Source of the DNA: Saccopteryx bilineata
Lineage: Eukaryota > Chordata > Mammalia > Chiroptera > Emballonuridae
Length of the DNA stretch: 64,000 bases
Reading direction: 5' to 3'
Assembly (NCBI RefSeq): GCF_036850765.1
Contig: NC_089492.1
Span: forward strand, 105,791,022-105,855,021
Shown: piece after piece, positions 56,942 through 64,000 of the stretch
Layout of the letters: every line of letters begins with the position of its first letter
How positions within the stretch are numbered: position 1 is the stretch's first letter
The notes under the pieces: generated by a model
The model's database searches: none
What the model saw: the letters and a program-made list of their open reading frames with translations, nothing else
What the model was told of the DNA's origin: nothing
Translations under genes and position numbers: made by a program

Positions 56942-59900
56942 TTATGTCTCACCTATGTATAAAATTATATAGTTCTTAGTTTTTTCTGATTTACTTATTT
57001 TGCTCAGTATAATGTTATCAAGGTCCATCCATATTGTTGTAAAAGATCCAATGTCATCATTTCTTATGGCTGAGTAGTATTCCATAGTGTATATATATCA
57101 AAGCTTTTTAATCCACTAGTCCTCTGATGAACACCTGGGCTGTTTCCAGATCTTTGCTATTGTGAACAACGCTCCATAAACATGGGGGTGCATTTCTTCT
57201 TTTCAAAAGTGCTATGGTGTTCTTGGGGTATATTCCTAACAGTGGTATAGCTGGGTCAAAAGGCAGTTCGAATTTTAATTTCTTGAGGAATCTCCATACT
57301 GCTTTTCACAGTGGCTGCACCAGTCTGCATTCCCACCAGCAGTGCAGGAGGGTTCCCTTTTCTCCACATCCTCACCAGCACTTACTCTGTGTTGTTTTAT
57401 TGATGAGCACCATTCTGACTGGTGTGAGGTGATATCTCATTGTGGTTTTAATTTGCATTTCTCTAATGATTAGTGATGTTGAGCATTTTTTCATATGCCT
57501 ATTGGCCATCTGTATGTCCTCTTAGGAGAAGTGTCTATTCATTTCTTTTTCCCATTTTTGGATTGGATTGTTTGTCATCCTGGTGTTGAGATTTACAAGT
57601 TCTTTATAAATTTTGGTTATTAACCCCTTATCAGAAATATTGTCAAATATGTTCTCTCATTGTGTACTTTGTCTTTTTATTTTGTTCTTACTGTCTTTAG
57701 CTGTGTAAAAGCTTTTTAGTTTAATAAAGTCCCATTTGTTTATCCTGTCTTTTATTTCACTTGCCTGTGGAGACAAATCGGCAAATATATTGCTGCGAGA
57801 GATATCAGAAAGCTTACTGCCTATGTTTTCTTCTGAGATGTTTATGGTTTTACGGCTTACATTTACGTCTTTTATCCATTGTGAGTTTATTTTTGTGAAT
57901 GGTGTAAGTTGGTGGTCTAGTTTCATTTTTTTGCAGGTAGCTGTCCAATTTTCCCAACACCATTTGTTGGAGAGGCTGTCTTTACTCCAATGTATGCTTT
58001 TACCTCCTTTGTCAAATATCAGTTGTCCATAAAAGTGTGGGTTTATTTCTGGGTTCTCAGTTTGGTTCCATTGATCTATATGTCTGTTCTTATGCCAGTA
58101 CCAGGCTGTTTTCAATACAATGGCCTTATAGTATAACTTTATATCCAGATGTGTGATACCTCCCACTTTATTCTTCCTTTTCAAGATTGCTGAGGCTATT
58201 CGTGTTCTCTTTTGGTTCCACATAAATTTTTGGAATATGTGTTCGATATCTTTGAAGTAAGTCATTGGTATTTTCTTTGAAATTGCATTGAATTTATAAA
58301 TTGCTTTGGGTACTATAGACATTTTAATGGTGTTTATTCTTCCTAACCATGAGCACGGTATATGCCTCCACTTGTTTGTATCTTCCCTGATTTCTTTTAA
58401 CAATGTTTTATAATTTTCCGAGTACAAGTCTTTAATCTCCCTAGTTAAATTTATTCCTAGGTACTTTATTTTTTTGGTTGCAACGGTAAAGGGGATTGAT
58501 TCCTTAATTTCTCTTTCTGACAGTTCATTGTTAGTGTATAAAAATGCCTCTGATTTCTGAGTATTGATTTTTATATCCTGCTACCTTGCTGAATTCATTT
58601 ATCAGGTCTAGTAGTTTTTTTACTGTGATTTTAGTGTTTTCTATATACAATATCATATCATCTGCAAATAATGATAATTTTACTTCTTCTTTTTCAATTT
58701 GGATGCCTTTTATTTCTTTTTCTTGTCTGATTGCTGTGGCTAGAACTTCCAGAACTATGTTGAATAAGAGTGGTGAGAGGGAGCACCCCTGCCTTGTTCC
58801 TGATCTTAAGGGGATTGCTTTTAATTTTTGTCCATTTTGTATGATATTGGCTGTGGGTTTGTCATAGATGGCCTTTATTATGTTGAGGTATGTCCCCTGT
58901 ATTCCTACTTTGCTGAGAGTTTTGATCATGATTGGGTGCTAGATTTTATCAAATGCTTTTTCTGCATCTATTGAAATTATCATGTGGTTTTTCTCCTTCC
59001 TTTTGTTTATGTGATGAATCACATTGATTGATTTGCGAATATTGTACCAGCCTTGCCTTCCAAGAGTAAATCCCACTTGATCATGGTGTATGATTTTTTT
59101 CATATATTGCTGGATCCAGTTTGCTAATATTTTGTTGAGGATTTTTGCATCTAAATTCATCAGGGATATTGGCCTATAATTTTCTTTCTTGTGGTGTCTT
59201 TGCCTGGTTTTGGAATCAGAATTATGCTCGCCTCATAAAAGGAGCTTTGAAGTCTTCTTTCCTCTTGAATTTTTTGAAATAGCTTGAGAAGGATAGGAGT
59301 TAGTTCTTCTTTGAATATTTGGTAGAATTCACTTGTGAAGCCAATAGGCCCAGGACTTTTTTTGGGGGGAGAGCTCTTCGATAACTGTTTCAATCTCATT
59401 TATTGTAATTGGTCTGTTTAGGTTTTCTGATTCTACCAGATTAATTTTTGAAAGATTATATGTTTCAAGGAATTTGTCCATTTCATCTAGGTTGTCTAGT
59501 TTTTTGGCATACAGTTCTTCATAGTATTTTCTTACAATATTTTGTATTTCTGTTGTGTCAGTTGTTATTTCTCCACTCTCATTTCTATTTTTATTTATTT
59601 GAGTCCTCTCTCTTTTTTTCTTGGTGAGTCTGGTTAAAAGTTCATCGATCTTTTACCTTTTGATAGAACCAGCTCCTGGTTTTATTGATCCTCTGTATTG
59701 TTTCTTTAGCCTCTATGTCATTTATTTCTGCTCTGATCTTTATTATTTCCTTCCTTCTACTAGCTCTTGGCTTTACTTGCTGTTCTTTTTCTAGTTCTTT
59801 TAGATGTAGGGTCAAGTTGTTCATTTGAGCTTTTTCTAGCTTCTTGAGGTATGACTATAATGCTATAAACTTCCCTCTCAGAACTGCTTTTGCTGTGTCC

Positions 59901-60745
59901 CATAAATTTTGAGTTGATATATGCTCATTATCATTTGTTTCTAGAAATTTATTTATTTCTTCTTTGATCTCATTGTTTACCCACTCATTATTTAATAACA
60001 TGCTATTTAGTTTCCAAGTGTTTGAGTATTTTTCAGTTTTTCTGTTGTGGTTAATTTCTAGTTTAATGCCATTGTGATCAGAGAAAGTGCTCAATATGAT
60101 TTCAGTCTTCTTACATTTGTTGAGACAGCTTTTGTGCCCTAATATATGGTCTATTCTAGAGAATGTGCCATGAGCACTTGAAAAGACTGTATATTCTGCT
60201 GTTTTAGGCTGAAAGGTTCTGAAGATATCTATTAAATCGAGTTGATCTAATATATCCTTTAAGTCTGCTGTTTCTTTGTTAATTTTCTGTCTTGAAGATT
60301 TATCTAATGATGTTAATGGGGTATTGAAATCCCCTACTATTATAGTGTTGCTGTTGATCTTGCCATTTAAATCCATCAAAGTCTGCTTTATATATTTAGG
60401 TGCTCCTACATTAGGTGCGTAGATATTTATAACAGTTATATCTTCCTGTTGGATTACTCCCTTTATCATTATATAGTGACCTTCATTATCTCTAACTATA
60501 GTCTTTGTTTTGAAGTCCATTTTGTCTGATATAAGTATTGCTACCCCAGCTTTTTTGTGTAAAATATTTTTTTCCATCCTTTTATCTTCAGTCTGTGTGC
60601 ATCTTTTGATTTAATGTGTGTCTGTTCTAGACAGCATATGTATGGGTCCTGTTTTCTTATCCACACAGCTACTATGTTTTTTGATTGGATCATTTAATCC
60701 ATTTACATTTAAGGTTATTATTGATATGTAATTGTTTATTGCCAT
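56942..60745 (-). pseudogene. L1-E ORF2, inactivated
   Basis: It starts at 60745 and stops at about 56942. The endonuclease pieces (60577-59855) have [21 protein letters not shown] and an intact SDHN block. The reverse transcriptase has [10 protein letters not shown] near 58960 and FADD near 58655. The C-terminal half is open at 58427-57657 in one frame. Several frameshifts and stops separate the pieces, so the copy is dead now, though the catalytic motifs are kept. Confidence 0.85.
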
Positions 60746-60802
60746 TTTATTCTTTAAAACTGTATTACTCTTTTACTATATTCTTTTTCTCCTTTGATCT
60801 GT

Positions 60803-61703
60803 TTACAACAGGTCCCTTAGTGTTTATTGCAGCCTTGGTTTGGTTGTAGTGAATTCCTTGAGTTTGTTTTTTTTTTGTCTGGAAAGCTTTTTGTTTCTCC
60901 TTCAATTTTAAATGATAGCCTTGCTGGATAAATTAGTCTTGGTTGTAGGCTCTTGTTCTGCATTACTTTGAATATTTCTTGCCACTCAAGTGTTTCTGTT
61001 GAGAAGTCAGAAATCATCCTTATGGGGGCTCCTTCGTAGGTGATAGTCTTTTTTTCTCTAGCACCTTTTAATATTTTCTCTTTATCACTTAGCTTTGGTA
61101 TTTTAATTAGGATGTGTCTTGGTGTTCATTTCTTTGGGTTTCTCCTTAATGGAGTTCTCTGTGCTTCCTGAATATGTGAGATGTTTTCCTGCCTTAATTG
61201 AGGGAAGTTTTCAGGTATGATATGATGGATCAAAGTCTCTATCCCTTGTTCTTTCTCTTCTTCTTCAGGAACCCCTGTGATGTGGATGTTATTTCTTTTC
61301 ATGTTGTCACAGAGCTCTCTTAGAGTTTCCTCAGACTTTTTAAGTCTCTTTTCTTTTTTATGCTCTGCTTCTGTGCCTTTATTTATCATGTCCTCTAACT
61401 TGCTGATTTGATTCTCTGCTTCATCTATCTGCTTTTAATTCCTTCCATTATGTTCTTTATTTTAGATATTGTATTTTTCATTTCTGACTGATTCTTTTTT
61501 ATTATTTCCATGTCCTTTTTTATATTTGCTATCTCTTTATTTAGGTGTTTGTAATGACCATCTATTGTTCTAATATCTTTGAGCATTCTAACAATCATTA
61601 TTTTAAACTCTGCATCTGGTAATTTGGTTATATCTGATTCATTTAGGTCCTTTTCTGTGGATTTCTCTTGGTTCATTTGTGTTGCATTTTTCTGCCCTCG
61701 CAT
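60803..61703 (-). pseudogene. L1-E ORF1, inactivated
   Basis: The start is taken at 61703 (MRGQKNATQMNQEK), matching L1-A and L1-C; the open frame reaches further upstream, to 61874. The coiled coil and RRM-like region (NMKRNNIHITGVPEEEE) are recognisable at 61389-61126. The C-terminal domain at 61017-60817 has lost a few codons (STETLEWQEIF). At least three frameshifts. Confidence 0.82.
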
Positions 61704-63213
61704 TTTCTCTGTGTAAAGGAAGGTTTTGGCCTCTAGAGTCCACTGGGTATGGCCTCTCTTCCCTAGGTATGGTCTGTCTTCAGGCCCACCACACCCTCTT
61801 CTGTTGCTGCCTAGGGCTTTTGGGTTTGGGTGTTGCCGGTGCCTGCCCACTGGGGCTGTTGCTGTGGTTTTCACCTCTCCTTCACAGGAGTGGCTGTGAT
61901 CACGTGCTTGGGTACATAAGCCTTGGTGGCCTTGGCCTTTGCCCCACCCCCATGGGTGGCATTATGCTTGGCCCTAAGGGCAGTGGTGAGCAACTTTGCT
62001 CAGCTGTGGGTCTCTGCCTATATCCAGGCTTTCTTCCCACCCTTGCAGGAGGAGCCCGCTCATGGAGCAGCTGCTATCCTTGGCTCTACTACCGGGCAGG
62101 GCTGCATGCCCATGCTCAACTCAGTAGCAGAACTCTGTTCTTGGCTTTTGGCTCCACCCCCGTGGGAGGAGCTGGCTCCCAAGTCAGGCCACAAGCCTCA
62201 GTTCCGTGGGTGGGGCAAGGCTGTGCTTCTGCGCCCTTGCTCAAGGGCTGGTCTCCACCCCTTCTGGGGTTCCCACCCTTCTCCCACAGGCTGGATTACA
62301 GGCTGTTGGCAGCTGGGCTTGACTGCTTTTGTGCACCTACTCCTCCCCAGCTGGAAAACACTGAGCTCACACGTGAGCCCAGTAGCGGCCAGCAGGCTTC
62401 CTCCCCTGCCAACAGAACCGTGCCTCTGCGTCCTGCCACCGCCCACCCTCCAGCGAGCCCTCAGCCATGTGGGGTGCAGGCGCTGCAGCTCAGGCCCTAA
62501 CACTCACCAGTGTAGACCCAAAAGCTCCCTCCTTCTAAGCAACTCTGCTCTGAGTGCCGTGGGGGAGCTTGTTTGGCTGCTTTTTTGCTTCCTTTTGATG
62601 GTATTGCTGTTTCCGGGGGAAATATTCACTTCAGATTTGGGGAGTGACTCGTCCCAGGGGTTAGGGTGGCTGTCTCCCAAAATGTTTCTCCCTGTGCCTC
62701 CTAGATTACACTGTCTCCCTCCTACTCTGGTCCTCTCCTCTCTCCCCATCCCCTGGAGACCCGGGTGAGTGGTTGTGAGAGAGGTGTTCTGCTTGGTCCC
62801 TTTAAGAAGAATCCTGGGTCTGAAAAATCAGACTCTTTCTCACAAACAGTATCCTGACTTGTTTCCAGCTAAATACTGTTTATATGCCTCTTCTAGGATC
62901 TGGGGCTGCAGGCTGGGGCTTTGTTCCTGGGATTCAGGACCCTCTCCTCTCTGCTAAACTCACTTTCTGCCATGCAAGTCTCTCCCAGTTGCTGTTCCCT
63001 CCAGGGAGCTGGGCAGCCCTCTCCATGTTTCTGGTTCTCCTACCAGTCTCTGTGTGGCTTCTTCTGTATTCCTTGGTTGAAGAGGCCTCTTAGTTTAGTC
63101 CAAAGTTGGTTTTTCCAGATGATAGTTCTTAAAATTATTTTGTAATCCACTTTGGTTCTGGGAGGTGGATGTTGGTACATCTGCCTACTCCAGCGCCATC
63201 TTGTCTTCTCCTC
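61704..63213 (-). promoter_or_regulatory. L1-E 5' UTR (internal promoter region)
   Basis: The GC-rich leader of about 1.5 kb ends at the L1 start, whose plus-strand form is 'cagcgccatcttgtcttctc', flush with the target repeat at 63214. Same type as L1-A. On the opposite strand it holds two overlapping long frames (61679-62500 and 61923-62768), discussed in the findings. Confidence 0.75.
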
Positions 63214-63608
63214 GAAATTATCAGTTTTTTCTTTTTTTTGTTTATGTGATAAATCACATTGATTGATTTGCGAATATTGTACCAGCCTTGCCTTCCCAGA
63301 ATAAATCCCACTTGATCATCATGTATGATTTTTTTCATGTATTGCTGGACCCCGCTTGCTAATATTTTGTTGAGGATTTTAGCATCTAAATTCATCAGTG
63401 ATATTGGCCTATAATTTTCTTTCTTGTCCTGTCTTTGACTGGTTTTGGAATCAGAATTTTGCTTGCCTCATAGAAAGAACTTGGAAGTCTTCCCTCCTCT
63501 TGAATTTTTTGAAATAGCTTGAGAAAGATAAGAGTTAGTTCTTTGAATATTTGGTAGAATTTACCTGTGAAGCTATCTGGCCCAGGGTTTTTGTTTGTTG
63601 GGAGGTTT
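63214..63608 (-). mobile_element. L1-D, continued ORF2
   Basis: This continues the L1-D ORF2 cut at 52811. The frame at 63395 reads [20 protein letters not shown] and [18 protein letters not shown], the reverse-transcriptase stretch directly upstream of that at 52757. It is interrupted again at about 63608 by the next L1. Confidence 0.85.
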
Positions 63609-64000
63609 TTATTTATTTATTTTTTTTAATAAATTTTTATTAATGGTAATGGGATGACATTAATAATTCAGGGTACATATATTCAAAGAAAACATGTCTA
63701 GGTTATTTGTCATCAAATTATGTTGCAAACCCCTCACCCAAAGTCAGATTGTGCTCCGTCACCCTCTATCTAGTTCTCTGTGCCCCTCCCCCTCCCCCTA
63801 ACTCTCTCCCTCCCTCCCTCCCATGTCCTCCCTCCCCCCCCCACCCTTGGTAACCACCACACTCTTGTCCATGTCTCTTAGTCTCATTTTTATGTTCCAC
63901 CAATGTATGGAATCATGTAGTTCTTGTTTTTTTCTGATTTGCTTATTTCACTCCTTATAATGTTATCAAGATCCCACCATTTTGCTGTAAATGATCTGAT
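63609..64000 (-). mobile_element. L1-F, 3' end, cut by the window edge
   Basis: A T-rich run at 63609-63642 (the A-tail) is followed by an L1 3' UTR and the start of the ORF2 end, of the 'cccaccattttgctgtaaatg' lineage. It is inserted into L1-D. The sense strand has a very strong G-run tract at 63785-63845. The rest lies outside the window. Confidence 0.85.

Larger units (their letters stand above)
52812..63213 (-). mobile_element. L1-E with a 3.9-kb ERV/L1 3' extension (chimera copy 2)
   Basis: One 10.4-kb unit sits in L1-D, flanked by gaaattatcagtttttt (52801-52817 and 63214-63230); the last bases of the left copy merge with the tail T-run. Its sense order is: L1 5' end (63213), 5' UTR, ORF1, ORF2, 3' UTR and A-rich end (56772), ERV remnant (56771-53256), A-run (53255-53248), a second L1 3' end (53247-52818) and an A-tail. 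The L1-D frame reads on correctly across the gap. A 5' end flush with the target repeat and a tail at the far end show that L1 and extension moved together. Confidence 0.8.

Overview
This is a window of mammalian nuclear DNA, most likely from a bat. The evidence is the repeat content. There are several copies of a long tRNA-headed SINE of the Ves type, copies of a second SINE resembling Rhin-1, short hAT-like and mariner-like elements, and several generations of LINE-1 (L1). MIR, L2 and very old L1 pieces mark it as placental mammal. I could not fix the bat family. I found no host protein-coding gene, no structural tRNA or rRNA gene and no CRISPR array. Every long reading frame I examined belongs to L1, to an endogenous retrovirus (ERV) remnant, or to antisense frames in L1 leaders. 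The window reads as intergenic or intronic DNA.

Layout. 1-4.5 kb: the end of a hAT-like element, unassigned AT-rich DNA and one Rhin-like SINE. 4.5-15.6 kb: a nested stack. An old L1 5' end holds a full-length L1, which holds a 3.0-kb ERV/L1 chimeric insertion, which holds a Ves SINE. 15.6-31.3 kb: unassigned DNA with about ten SINEs, an L1 with a twin-priming inversion, MIR, L2, an old L1 split by a palindromic element, and a truncated L1. 31.3-44.5 kb: older DNA with MIRs, a possible solo LTR and several ancient L1s, one holding a mariner-like element. 44.5-50.5 kb: a nearly complete L1 (L1-C) with a 14-bp target-site duplication. 50.5-64 kb: another L1 (L1-D), interrupted by a 10.4-kb insertion and then by one more L1 3' end at the window edge.

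The most interesting object is that 10.4-kb insertion (about 52.8-63.2 kb). It appears to be one retrotransposition event. A full-length L1 is followed, in its sense direction, by about 3.5 kb of betaretrovirus-like ERV (protease, a scrap of reverse transcriptase, RNase H, integrase, a Gag zinc knuckle), an A-run and a tail from a different L1 lineage. The same 17-bp sequence flanks the whole unit. This is the structure expected of a very long 3' transduction. The 3.0-kb insertion at 10.16-13.15 kb has the same ERV/A-run/L1-tail order and the same internal SINE at the same point, but no L1 body. It looks like a 5'-truncated ('orphan') copy of the same chimeric transcript.

All calls come from reading the sequence and recalling repeat families; no database search was possible. 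Family names are therefore provisional, and boundaries are good to a few bases only where a target-site duplication is given.
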